The position numbers and the translations under genes were made by a program. Source: Sordariomycetes sp. S80-01Y (taxonomy: Eukaryota; Ascomycota; Sordariomycetes). From it: a stretch of 64,000 nucleotides of DNA. Positions 50,363-62,309 of this stretch are shown here, in pieces; position 1 is the first letter of the stretch, and each line of letters begins with the position of its first letter. Location: the NCBI GenBank assembly GCA_037042185.1, contig JAXQJY010000019.1, positions 186,001 to 250,000 on the forward strand, read 5' to 3'. The notes below the pieces were generated by a model, which was not told where the DNA came from, searched no databases, and worked only from the letters and a program-made list of their open reading frames with translations.

Positions 50363-53300
50363 CGCGTCTCGCTGGTCTCCGCCTCGGACCTGGCAGTGGG
50401 CGGGAGCGAAGGTATGCGAGTTGGAGTTGCTGTTGGCAAACCACCGCTGGGGGTAGATTATAACACAAATATGTCCATATTCTGAGTATTGAGAAGCTGG
50501 AGCATTTTGTCACAGACAGCAGCTCTGGTACGTGTCGCGATTTTCGTGTGAGACATGTGATACTCTCCCGGCAGCCATGACGTGGTGATACCTGCTGCCG
50601 TGGGTTGGGCGATGACTCAGCGTCACGTGTCTGCTCTTAGTCTACTTTCACTCCATCTTATAGCAACGACAACCCTCTCCCGAAATGGGTTGAGCTCAGC
50701 TACTAGTATCCGTCTGTTGCATTAAAAGTACGGCTGTTCGGTGCGTAAGATCTCTTAGAATGTACCACTAAGCAGGCTTTCCACGGTAAGCCAAGCAGAC
50801 AGCACGTCCTCATCCGTTTGAGGCTGGGGCGGTCCGCCCTTCACATCGCGGCACAGCGCCAATTGGTGTACGTCCTAAGTTGGGCTACGAAGACTCAAGA
50901 CGCGGCCCTTTTCTGGTTCCTCAAGCGTGGAAGCGTACACTGAGACGCCCCAGTCGAAATTTGAGAACCGCTGGTATGCCTTCCGGTATGGAGTAATTCG
51001 TTTGGCAGGGACTCCGGCTCCCACTCTTGAGCCTCCTGTTGGTCACGACTTGCCCTGCTACGCCGCCCCCATCCCGTCGTGACAGGGACTCGAAGTGGCC
51101 ACCCTCAAAGAAGCTTCGAGTCCGGTGTCTAAGAATAGCCCTCGCGGGTACTCCCGGTCGTCTTCTCCGGTCGGCCGCCTCAAGATGCCGTGCTGGAAGT
51201 CAATTCGAGCGCCGATGAGCCCCAGGAATCCAACCTGAAGATGCGGCACATGGGAGAAAATCTGATAGGTTTATCAGACTGTCGACGATCATGATAGCCT
51301 TGCCCTTCCCTACATCGCCACAAGGAAACGGATTCAATGTGTGCTGAGGCATACAAGTGTGGAGTATGTTCTGGTTAGGGTTAGGTTTGTTGAGGGGCGC
51401 GGCATCAAAAGATACTGCGTACGTCGCGCCTTCGGCAGCTATATTCCTTCCGATGCACAATCCATCACGGATCAATAACCAGGTTCGGGAGTCCCAGTAG
51501 CCGGTTTGTACGCTGAACATGGGGGCGGGGTGACGTGCCTTGACCGAGAAGTACCTTGACTTTGAGCAATCCTCGATCTTCCCGTCACTCAACTGACGTC
51601 AAGCTCTGCGGGCACTCCAACACTCGTCCTCTGCCGCGCTGGCCCGGACACGCTTGGAGACCTCTGGTGGTGGAGAAACCCCCGTTGAAAAGTCACGGTT
51701 GCGCTACGGCACAGTTCGCCCAGGAACTCCAACGCCACTTGGGCTCAGCTCCAGGACAACCAGGCGAATATTGGGCCTAGGGTGTGCAAGCACTCTCAGC
51801 TCTCCTGTCTACCTATCAGCCCGTTTGCGGTCCCTACCGATCACTGCCAAGCTGCGTTTGGTGTCGAAGTCACCCCTGAGAGCGAACCTAAGAAGGCCAC
51901 TCACTACAACGGGAGGGCTGGCGGTCTTTCGACAGGATTGCTAAGCTTTGGCTTCTCGTTAACTTCAAGGGGGTTTTCATTGTTCGGTCACTACCAAGGC
52001 CGGAAAGACTGGAGTCCTGAGTTTCACTTCCCTCTGCGGTATCGCACCTTCCTAGCACTAGTGCCAACAGCCAGCATTGGTGTTGAGTGCGAGAGACGCA
52101 TCGAGATTCCTTGCACCAAGACGCAGGACGTAATTTCTTGTCGCTGCAAAACGTCTTATGTCGAACCGGGCAAGTGCTAGGCTACTTTGCGATTGTAAAG
52201 GGCTGCCGTCGGAGGCCGGCGCAGGGCTACGTTTCAGTCACCTACGGCGAGGCTGCCACTCCGCCCCCATATCGCATTTTATGTAAACACCGGCAACCGC
52301 TCTTGAGGGGGCCAGTACACTTCGAACCTCCTGCCAATCACACTGGACTCTGGCAAGGCTATTTCGGACACGCGCCTGGTCCCTGGCTGGCACCCGCAAC
52401 CATACTAGCCCCAAATCGCTCCGTACCTCCCGTCTGGAGCGGCAAAATGGCTGGGCCTCAGCTGACGTAGACATCATGACGGCCATGTCGTGCACTGAGC
52501 TGTACATGCTCTTTGGTTTGGGGACTTGTCGACAAGCAGTGACGAGTTTACGATGGCTCCTGGGAGCTCCATCTATCCATGACAGCGTACGGCCCGTGAG
52601 TGTCCATCTCACGGCGCTTGGTTGACACAGATTCCTAGATGGGACGAGCGAGCTTGTAGCTAAGACCTTCTTCGTTGTGGTGTTCCGTCCCTGTAGAGTT
52701 CCGTCGTTGGTCTGCACGCGCGAGCTGAGAAGGAGCCCCTCTGCCCCCACGGCTGAGTTCTTGATAATCTCAATGTATCGTTGAGATTACGGGTATTGGG
52801 ACCTCCGTGAGCACATTCACGTCATCTTCAGCGGGCCAGCGCACAGGATCTGCTGCAGCGGCCGCTGGATACTCTGTGGAGGGGGGTGTGCTTGGATAGG
52901 TAACGCTGACGGTCACCAGCGGCCTCTCGTTGGCAACTACATGCTAGATTGGTGATGCAATAGCGTACTCCAAGTGAGTCCTGCTTTGGAGACGACTTGG
53001 CTGCAAGCGTAGCACACCCCAGAGCGCAGGGCTTGTGGGGCTATGGGTGTCTCGAGATACGTGGCAGAGAAGAAGGCTTTGCGGTGTTTCTCGCCAGCAC
53101 ACGAGGTTCTTCTCCATCACTTGTTGGTCATCCGCAAACCCGTAAGCTGGGAAGTCGCTACGCTCGCCAAGTGGCTGTGTAGCCGAAGTCCCTACATCAC
53201 GAAACTCAGCCTCGTCGATCTACGAGCATCTTGAACAAGACTGGCGGTTGTACTTCTGCAAAGCCCCATCTTGCGAGGGAAGTAGCGAAACATGCACGCG

Positions 53301-56300
53301 ATTGTGATGATAGATGTCGCCTCAGGGGCTGTCAGAATTAGCAACCGTAATGGCAAACCCCTCCATGAGCCGATCAAAAGGCAGCATCGATTTAGTGTTA
53401 TTCTGCACATATGATCACGACAGTGGGATTTACGAGCCAGCAGTCTGTCTGGCGCTCTGTTGCTTGTTCGGGTGGCTGCGTCTCTGGTCGCGGAGGTCTT
53501 GATGGTACCCTGCAGCCAGTGTTGTTACTCAGGACAAGGGGCCCGAACAATACCATTGAGCCCCAGCTCCCACCGACGGCAAATATAAATTAATACTGAT
53601 AGGCACACTATGGTACCTTGTGCGTAAAATCGGACCCCAATGTCTCTGCCCTTCTCCTTACGGTGACTATCAGCGTTGTGAAATCCCGCCCATTCCGAGG
53701 TTGTCTTCTTTACAGACCTCCACGACCGGCCGGTGATCTCGTACGAGCTCGGGGAAAGGACCAACTTCCCCAGCTGATCCTGGTAGGCTGAGCATAGCCA
53801 TTCATAGGTCAATCCCGAAACATTGCTGAACTAGGTAGCATGTAGCGATACGCTCGGATTCCATCGCATCGTAAGTAGAGTACATGCGGTCCAGTCGCGA
53901 GATCGACATTGGAACAAATGCTTGGGCGTTCACACCTAGCGCATCGCGGCGCGCCATTGGCCCTGTCGTAAATGTCACTTGCTAGCTTACAAGCCTCACG
54001 CAAGGCTCAACCCACCCCGGCAAGCCCGGTTAGGCTTCCAGGATCCCAGGAATCCCCAATGATCTTGCAAAGACTGGAAGAGACGATGCTGCACCACTGT
54101 GGACCCCAGACTCGTTTCAACGCAGCGTGGCCCCTTCGGAGGCGACGATGATCAAACGAGTGCCGGGTTTGAATGTGTATTGCCGCTTTGGGGTGGGATG
54201 TTGCGCACAGGGCTGGAGATCGACAGCGGCACCATGTCGCTCAGCCCCGATCATGGTAGTAAGGCGAAATGTCACAAAGGGACATCGCGGCAGCTACACT
54301 CGAAGTCGCTGGGCTGATTGGTGGCGAATGTGTTGAAACGGTGCTGCGCTGGAGTGTCGATCGTGGTTGGCAGCCGTCTCGGCCGAGCCACGACATGTTC
54401 GACCGATACAGCACGACACATCTGCCTTTGTGGCGACTCTATCTCATCTCGTAGCCCAAGTGATACTCATAGTCACCAAAACAGGAGAAAGTCCCGATTG
54501 TCCTTCGCCAAATACAACTGCTCGTAATTACCACCGTTGTTGCAGCGCTGGGCGGAAGAGATCGAGCCAGGAGCTTACAGCTTTCTTTTTTTAACCACGG
54601 AAGGATTCTAGGTGAGATCCATGCGCGTAACAGATCCTACACAATCATGACAACGTCCCGTAAGGACAATATTCAGCGCTGTGCCGCGTGCGACTGTACC
54701 CTATAGTGAAGTCGAGGACCCTGATCGAGGACTCTCGTTGGTGATTGATCCATGATTGCCTGTACCTTGCATCACGGAAATGATGCCCATTTGCCAGCTC
54801 ACACACCGGGCGTGGGCCTGATGCTGACAGCAAACGAAAGAAGTTTGGTGCAAGCCCTAAGTTTCCAGGGGGTTGTCGCGACGATGTGTGATCGTTCAAC
54901 GACGTTTGACGGGGAAACATTGGCTCTTGCAAAGCTCGGCAGGGGCTTGGTGGTCTCGCTGCTCGCGAGTTGCGTTTTTCCCAGGAGCTCGCTCGGATTT
55001 ATCTGAACCGGCCCAGTCCCGACGTTTGATTGACCCAAAACCAATGAGCTGGCGACTCAGTACCTACCGCTTCTTTAGCCATGTCGCAATACATTGGAGA
55101 ACGGCAAGGCCAGCTCGAGTTAATTCAAGGCTGAGATTGGTCCCTGTCGGACATGACGGGGAGGCTGCGTGGACTTGACCCTCCCCGCCATTCCCACGGT
55201 GAGCAGAGGCCCTGTATCAGTGTCAACGCCCGACCAAATGGCGGAGATATCGTTTGGCGGTGGGGGCCAGGGGCATTGCTCTAATGTCACCGTGGTCCAC
55301 AGCAGAAGCAACGCCTGCGGAGTCGAACAGGGCATTCGGTACCGTGCCAGGCGTGCCAGGCGCGACCCGCATCCAGGGGTGGAGGGGTACAAGAAGGGTC
55401 CTGGAAGTCACTCGAGGTGACACCAAACCGATCGGATTTGGCTGCCCATCAGTGCTGCGTGGGCAGTACGTCGTCCAAAGTTTGTTGGCTGGCGACCGGA
55501 TGGCACAAGATAAGATAGCCCCAGATCTTCTCTCCCCAAGTAAGCTTGTTTCAGCCTCTTCGCCGCTTGACCGCGCCGGCACTGGCTGGCTATAGATCTG
55601 ACGCTTCAGGCTTGGAGGGAGCCAGTTGGTAGCTTCACCAACTTCACCGTGAAAGCCATCTTTGCCAGGGTGCTGCAAAGCCCTCGTCCTCGTTCGGGCG
55701 AGCCGCAAGTTTCGATAAATCCGCCTGCCTCGCCGAACGTTTCTCGCCGGCTGGTGTGTCGTCCGCGAGTCCAGATGGTCACCCTTACCATCTGTGGAGA
55801 TTGCTGTTGTCTGTCGCATGCCATTTCAAGAATAGACCAATGAAAGCTCAGTACTTCCTTCCAGAAGACTTCTGCGCGCCGCACAAGCCTTGCCAGGCGA
55901 ACGCTTGCGCACATGTGAGGACGTACACTGGCTGTGCATAGCGGGTGGGAAGGCATGCTGCCAGGCTGATAGCTCGAACCGCCCCCCGCGGAAACGGTCC
56001 GCTTCCTCCACTGAAAGACACAAGGCGATCGTTCTTAAGAGGCAAATAGCTAAAGCCTACGCGCCTATGATCACGGGCGGCTTCCCACCAGATGGAGGCT
56101 GGTTCACAAATGGTCTCAACATTCACAGTTGGTTGGAAAGACTTCGCGAGAAGTAGTTGAAGTGCTGTGGCTATATCCCGCGGCAAACCGCAAGATCTTG
56201 TTGTTCACAAAGCTGCCACGACAGCCTCAGTGCACCAATGAAGCTGCTGCCTTGTGGATGCGGTCATGGTAACACCAAGTACCAGCACAGCCCGTCTTGC

Positions 56301-59300
56301 AGCAGTTGCACGCACAGAAGGCTCTATTGGCATTTGCTGCATCACCGCGCGGCATTGCTGGCTGCGCTTGCAGGTGAGCGCTCACCGTCGGCCGCCATCT
56401 CTTGGTGAAGGGTCGGACTGGGAGGAATGTGACTGTCGGCACATCCGAAAGCAGGAACACCGAGCAAACCAAGTTGAACTGGCCTCTGGCGCTGAGGAGC
56501 GTGGCATAGATACCTTCTCCGAGGATTTGGTCAGGTACCACAGTCGTGGAAATTTATCGAACCGATGCCTGGCCCAGCCTCGATACGCAGGATGAGGAGC
56601 ATTCAGAGAAACTGGGGCAGAACGCATGAAGAGCGAGGGAATGCCACGACGGCCCTCTGCTCTCACTCTCTCCCCAGACCCTTGGTGACTTCGTTGGCAG
56701 TGGGGTGAAATGACGGGGACAAGTGGAGACCGGCGAGGTACCTTACGCAGTACGCATACGCAGTGCCTCGGGGAGGGGGTGTATGCGCAGCGCAAAGTAC
56801 CTCCCACAACAGCCCTGTGGGGCATCGAACGAGCTTTGCGTCGCCGATCGATCCTGGTCAAGAAGCCTTGTTTCTCAGCTTTCCGGTGGATCGCGAAAGT
56901 CCTTGTCGAAGAGCAGTTTCCAGGCCCCCCGGCTCATCTGAGGTCGAGATTCCCATGTCGGCATGACCGCGATCGCAGTTCTCAACGGGAGGAGGTACTG
57001 TATGCGCCAGTGTGCTCGGGTTGAGATGGCTATTATATCCGCAACGCTGGTGGCTGACTCTGAATGTGCCGATCCGGCTCATGGCTTTCGACGCCGCTCA
57101 CATGCCGAACCGACATTGCGGGCTTTACTGACGACTGCCGAGATCCAGCTACGAGGTCAGAGTTCGTGAGCAAGCAAGAGGCTCATCGGATCTAGCGGCG
57201 GTGAGCTTTCCTTGTATCGTTCGTTGCACAGAGGGTGCTCCCCTCCGTGCTGTGAATTGCAGCATCAATATACGGCCATCGCGGTTCTAGCTCGCGATGC
57301 TAAAGCTCAGCAAGTACTTGGCTGCACAATTGATGCCCTTCGATTTCCTCTATTCGCAAAAGGTGACCATTCTCCTTGGACGTGACTGTGAGCGGGACTG
57401 GCCCGCTCGCTCCAGAAAGGGAAGTGCGTACTGGAACGGTTGTCGCATTCCGCGTGTAAGTGGACAGAATCGGTATCTCAGCAGCTTGATTCGTTGGCCT
57501 AATCGCGCTTGTCCATCCAACCAACGACGGGGTGGCGGCCGTCGCCTGTTGGCGGAGACGGGCCTGACAGCCACCCCTGTCGTCCCGAAGCAGTAAACGC
57601 CGAACAAGCGAGCAAGGTGCGGAAGTGGTGCCCTAATCTCGCTTCGGCGGCTTGTTAAACATCCGGGTAAAATCGCGTCGAGGGACGAGCTTGTCGCACT
57701 AACCGTAGGTGCTCCGGTCTCCAGGATAGGTTGCCAGGAACGGCCACGGCGGCACATCAAAGTGTCAGTTGATGGAGACCAGCTGTTTGGCTTCTCTGTT
57801 CCCGTCGTTGGCGTGTGATATTTTTGGAACCTTGATTTCCCTGAAGGAGCTGCGTCTATGCTGATCCGGCGGGACCTTAGCATGCAGCCACGGGAGCTTC
57901 GTTCCCCTCGGTGTGTGACTGGAGGCGCGAGCTTCTAGCTTCGGAGCAATAGCAGAAAAGGTGCTTGGAGGATTTTCCAATCGGCTACTCACAGTTGCGG
58001 GGTAGGGCGGGAAAAGTAAATCGATGAGAACTTCACGACTTGCCTGCGACTCTTTCTCTAGGAAGGGCGGAAATTGGGCGAAGCCTCCCCGGCAGAGGGT
58101 TCCGGCCTCGCTGGAGCTGTCGTTGGCCGCCAGCAGGCGTGTGATGCCACGCCAATGGCCAGCGGGCCCCCCACCGCCGTTAGAGCAACAGGGCCGAAAG
58201 AAGTCCTGGTCGCGTCAATTGATCTCATGGTGGTGCGCTTCAGTGACGTCTTTCGGGCCTTGCCCAAGTCGGTCAAAGATCAGCTCTACGGGCACAGAAA
58301 GATTCGAGTTGCTATCAATAGCTAGCACCTCCACCGTGGCTACGACTTGGAACGACAGTGATGAGTACGGATGTCGGGATATGCAGATGCCCCCAACCAT
58401 GACGTATTCATACAGGTTGGGGAAGATGGCAGGCCGCGAGCGGGAACTTTGGTGAGGATTTGTGTGACGTGGGGAGCTGGTACCGCTGCTGAGCGAAGAT
58501 GCATACGAATAAGGCTGGGAATACGGTGGATGGCGTCAGGTCAGCCAGCAAGCCGAAGCCTCGTGTAAACGTGGCGGCTGCGTTTGATGGCGGTATGGGC
58601 GGAACAGACCTTACCTGGGAGCTTGAAGTGAGGTATCGACTGTTCCGAGGGCGAAGGAGCGAGGTAAGGGAAGGTGAGGTAGAGCAGCTGCCAGGCGGCT
58701 CCTCCTCGCGACAATGGACCGACTGGCCCATCTTTCACTCTGCCGGTCCTCATGCTGGAAGCCAGGACTCCCTTAGGTATTCGTACGATGTGAGGAAAAG
58801 TTCAGCGATTAGCAGGAGGACTCGAAGCGGCAGGCATGGCGTTAGTTCCTGCCCCGCGGCTATTCAGCTCCCAAGGCGCCTTGGCCCCAGTAGGGCTAGA
58901 AAGCCGCCAACAAGCGCAAACAGAAGGGTCCACGCGCGAGGACACCAGGCAGCACTCAACTGTGCAGCGAGAGGCGTTGCTGCCGATGCAACAACGGGCA
59001 AGCGTCGAAACAATCGGCGCCTGGTGGTGTGCAGCCCGGAGCCCTCACTGGCAGCTATGGCGCCCTACTGCATCCATACACGCAGGCTGATGGTACTGGG
59101 CCGCCATCCGACCATGATGTTCTCGGTGCCATCTGACGGTGCAGTGCTCGCGTTACGCTGACCACCTCGCACAGCGGCGCCTCCAGTGCCCTCCCTTCCC
59201 ATCCATCCCCCAAAGGCCCTGCCCGGAATGGAGGACAGCGGAGCCGAATGCTCAGCGAGGTGCCCCACCGTCCATCCGTCCCCACAGAATGAAGCACTGG

Positions 59301-60333
59301 CTGCGCTTAAAATAAAGAAATGTCCGCCTCTTGCAGAGCGTCAGGCCCGCTGAGACCCACTCTGGAGCCCGCCCTGGGACCCGCCCAAGCCGCCATCTTA
59401 GAGCCCAGCCGTGGACCACTGTCGCTGGAATCCATGTGTGGGTGGATGTGGACGGTTTGCAACGCGCGAAACAGCCCCGATTGAAGCCCGAGCAGACAGC
59501 GAGCAGCTCCAACGGCCCGGGCTTTTCTAATGTGCGACATCCGAGAGCACTGGACGACGGTTATGACGGCTCCCGCCCTCCCAAAGCCCGGCGGATTACG
59601 ACTGGGCTCCGAATCGAGAGGCGAGTGAGAGGTCGACAACGCTCCCGAGTCTCTGAGTCTCGCTGCTCCCTCTCAACCAGTGACTGCAAAAAGATACATA
59701 CCGCAGGAGGGAGTGTGCCTCTTCGCTTGGGGAGTGGGGTGTGTCGAAAAGAGGATCCCAGCAGGGCTCGGAACCGGCCCAAAAAGAACCTTGCTGCCAC
59801 TGATGTACGTACGCATATACCTAGGCCCGTTTTAGGTGGGCAGCCACTGAAGACCGCCGCTGCTTGCACAATGTTTCCTCTGCCCTACGGCTTGCATTGA
59901 CCTGGGAAACCCAAGTGGGTTCCTCTTGACATCCGGGGCCTGGTCGCTGGGCACTTTGGCACCGCTGTCACGAGAGTCAGTGTGCTTCATCACGCGCCAG
60001 TGCTCTTGAACGCGGCGGGACGGCAGTGGAGATCCAGCACCAAAGTCCCTTCTGCCCGTCCGCCTTGTGAGCCATCCATGGGCCACAACAAGCCGATGTC
60101 CCATCTCCCTGGCCAACAATTAGGTCATGTACCTAAATTCGTCTGCTCTGCCTGGCCACCCTTGCACAGTCTTTCTGCAATCTCCCTCAGGGCCTCCAGC
60201 GGGGGTACTTCCATCAAATCCACCTCGTGCTTGATGCATCATCCCGCCCCCAATACCACCTGGGTCTGCCTGGGTCGAGCCGTTGGGAGGGAGTGCACGT
60301 CGGAACAGCGCCTCTCTGGGCTTGTCTGCCATG
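50363..60333. other. Ten-kilobase stretch without recognisable genes
   Basis: No open frame here shows a known domain, a signal peptide, a sensible composition or a splice structure. The longest frames (198 codons at 55223-55819 minus, 220 codons at 58499-59161 plus, 189 codons at 59331-59900 plus) have dense frames on the opposite strand and Arg/Ser/Pro-rich translations typical of non-coding DNA. Base composition is ordinary to GC-rich, not AT-biased, so heavy RIP is not evident. No direct or inverted repeat of note was seen by eye apart from a short telomere-like run at 51373. Confidence 0.5.
51373..51385 (+). repeat. Short interstitial telomere-like repeat
   Basis: The 13-mer GGTTAGGGTTAGG contains two TTAGGG-type units of the ascomycete telomere repeat, inside the gene-free region. 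Confidence 0.55.
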
Positions 60334-60942
60334 CCGTAGATCATATACCTCGTTGAAATCTGCAACCAGCACGTACCGGTACCAGTTCCAGTCCCAGTCC
60401 CTGATCAGCGCCCGCTCGAGATCCGTCAGAGCCCCGGAACCCATCTCTCGACAGACGTACTTGTATCAACCCATCCTGTCACCTGGTTCCTGGCTTCTCT
60501 TCCGACATATATCTTGACTTGAACAAAAGCACATCACGGAACACGTATCGGAGTCTCAACTTCTCAAGTCTGGGCTTCGTGAGCATCGACCCCGACATCA
60601 ACCACACCCTACTCAAGCCTGACACGACTCTCACGCGTCCACCTGACATAAGGCTGCCAAGCTGATACCGAAGCCACATCTACTCAGCTCCAAGCCTCGC
60701 CTGCTCCTTGACCGTAACCCCGTTGGATTTGCAACGGAGTTTAAGCTGCGCGATCCTAACGGCAGTTGAGGGACTCAGTTACGAGGCACGCAGATAGAAA
60801 ACCATCTGTCCTGGCTTTTGGTCGGACTTCCTATTCGCACCACTCCTAACCTGACCTCGGGACTGACGGGGAACTCGACCAGAGTCCGTCAGCTTCTCTG
60901 CCCCCAACACCACCTCCACATCCACCAATTTAAGAGTTCGAC
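60334..60942 (+). promoter_or_regulatory. ATG-free leader of the C2H2 factor gene
   Basis: There is no ATG on the plus strand from 60334 up to the start codon at 60943. The sequence is CT- and CA-rich, especially in the last 100 nt, as in fungal 5' UTRs. A long untranslated leader of several hundred nt is the simplest reading. A TATA-like CATATATC lies at 60506-60513. Confidence 0.55.
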
Positions 60943-62309
60943 ATGGACTTGACACCCCCCTCCCTCACCAACTCACCTTACTCTCCCCAACGCAAGTCCG
61001 TCGACTCTCCTCCACCATTCCTACAGTCTAGCTGTATGCCAGAGACATCAGCATCACCCTTCGAGGCTCTGACATCGCTCGACAACTCTTGCAGCGTCCA
61101 CGCCAGCACGTCGCCCTACGGGTCTATGATAGATCCCAGCCTCACGCACCAGGTTGACATTGGAAGCCCCTTTGCGCCCCTCGACTCTATTCCTCCTAGC
61201 GTCGCTTGGGCCACCCCCGATCTGACCACGGCACCTTCGCCTCCTGCCTCCACAACCTCCAGCATGCCCAACATCCTCTCCTCCGAGTACGACCAATTCG
61301 CCAGCTATGAGTCGTCATGCCTCTCGGCGCCCTACCAGGCTAACGATGCGTACTCGCGGACGGCATCTCACTCGCCAGCAGCCTTCATGCGCACGCCTCC
61401 TCCCTCGTCAAGCGATGTTCACGGGCGCGAACCCTCGACCTTCTCCTCGAGGAACTCCTTTGGCTTTGGGCAGGACAACTTCGCACCGAAGCACAAGCTA
61501 GGCGAGACTCTCACATTCAGCCCAGTGCCCGAGACCTCCCAGTTCCCTCTTCCTCGCCCTTTGGCGCCATGTAGCCATCCTGGCGCGAGGCAGCCCTTCA
61601 GCAGCAGCCCGCAAGTCTTCTTCTCCAGCGATGTCAACAGTCAGGGTCACGATACCTCGCTTCAACCAAGCTTGCCAACCCAGACGATGACGTCTCAGCC
61701 CACAGCCTCCACCTCGCTCCCAGAGAACGCTACTCGATGGACCCGGGTCAAACGTGGCAAGCGTCGCCCCACGAGGAGGCACACTACTAAGGAGGAGGCA
61801 AACTTCCAGTGCACAGTCAAAGGGTGTGGGAAGTTCTTCAGCCGCAGCTACAACTTCAAGTCGCATATGGAGACTCACGACGACAAGCGAGAGTACCCCT
61901 TCCCTTGCCAGATCGCCAACTGCACCAAGAAGTTCGTCCGCAAGACGGACCTGCAAAGGCACCACCAGAGCGTCCACACAAAGGAGCGCAACCACAAGTG
62001 CGACTATTGCTCTAGACTGTTTGCCCGCAAAGATACCCTCCGCAGGTAAGTTCGATCGTTCGGTCGCCGAGGGACTGCGTTGCTGATACTCTTCACAGGC
62101 ACATGGAAGACGGCTGCTCCAAACGCTTTGAAGTCGGCATGCTCGAAGCTCCTGTTGGTGGATATGGTCTCGGAGCCGCGAAGGGCACTGAAGAAAGCAG
62201 ATCAACCGACATTGGCCCCATGGGCACCCCGATGCCGCCTGCTATGACACTGACAATGAATCCATCATCCGCCATGAACATGGATAGGGGCCTGAACAAC
62301 TGGCGATAA
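60943..62309 (+). CDS. C2H2 zinc-finger transcription factor
   Basis: Two exons, 60943-62045 and 62099-62309, with a 53-bp intron (donor GTAAGT, acceptor TCACAG) give about 437 residues. The N-terminal ~260 residues are Ser/Pro/Thr-rich and likely disordered, a probable activation or regulatory part. A basic stretch (RWTRVKRGKRRPTRRH, near residues 266-281) precedes three fingers: FQCTVKGCGKFFSRSYNFKSH from residue 288, then FPCQIANCTKKFVRKTDLQRH, then HKCDYCSRLFARKDTLRRHMEDGC. The last is of the C2HC kind (His then Cys), and the intron cuts it just before its His. The C-terminal tail is Met/Pro/Gly-rich. It is a nuclear DNA-binding regulator; I do not recognise the orthologue. It follows a very long gene-free region and an ATG-free leader, a layout common for developmental regulators. 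Confidence 0.88.

Noticed and set aside
51058-51100. Possible minus-strand tRNA B box (CACTTCGAGTCCC)
   Set aside because: The flanking bases do not form a T stem and no other tRNA parts are present.
55223-55819. 198-codon minus-strand frame in the gene-free region
   Set aside because: Arg/Thr/Pro-rich translation, long frames on the other strand over the same bases, and no domain.
58499-59161. 220-codon plus-strand frame in the gene-free region
   Set aside because: Arg/Ser-rich composition without any recognisable motif or splice structure; likely chance in GC-rich DNA.
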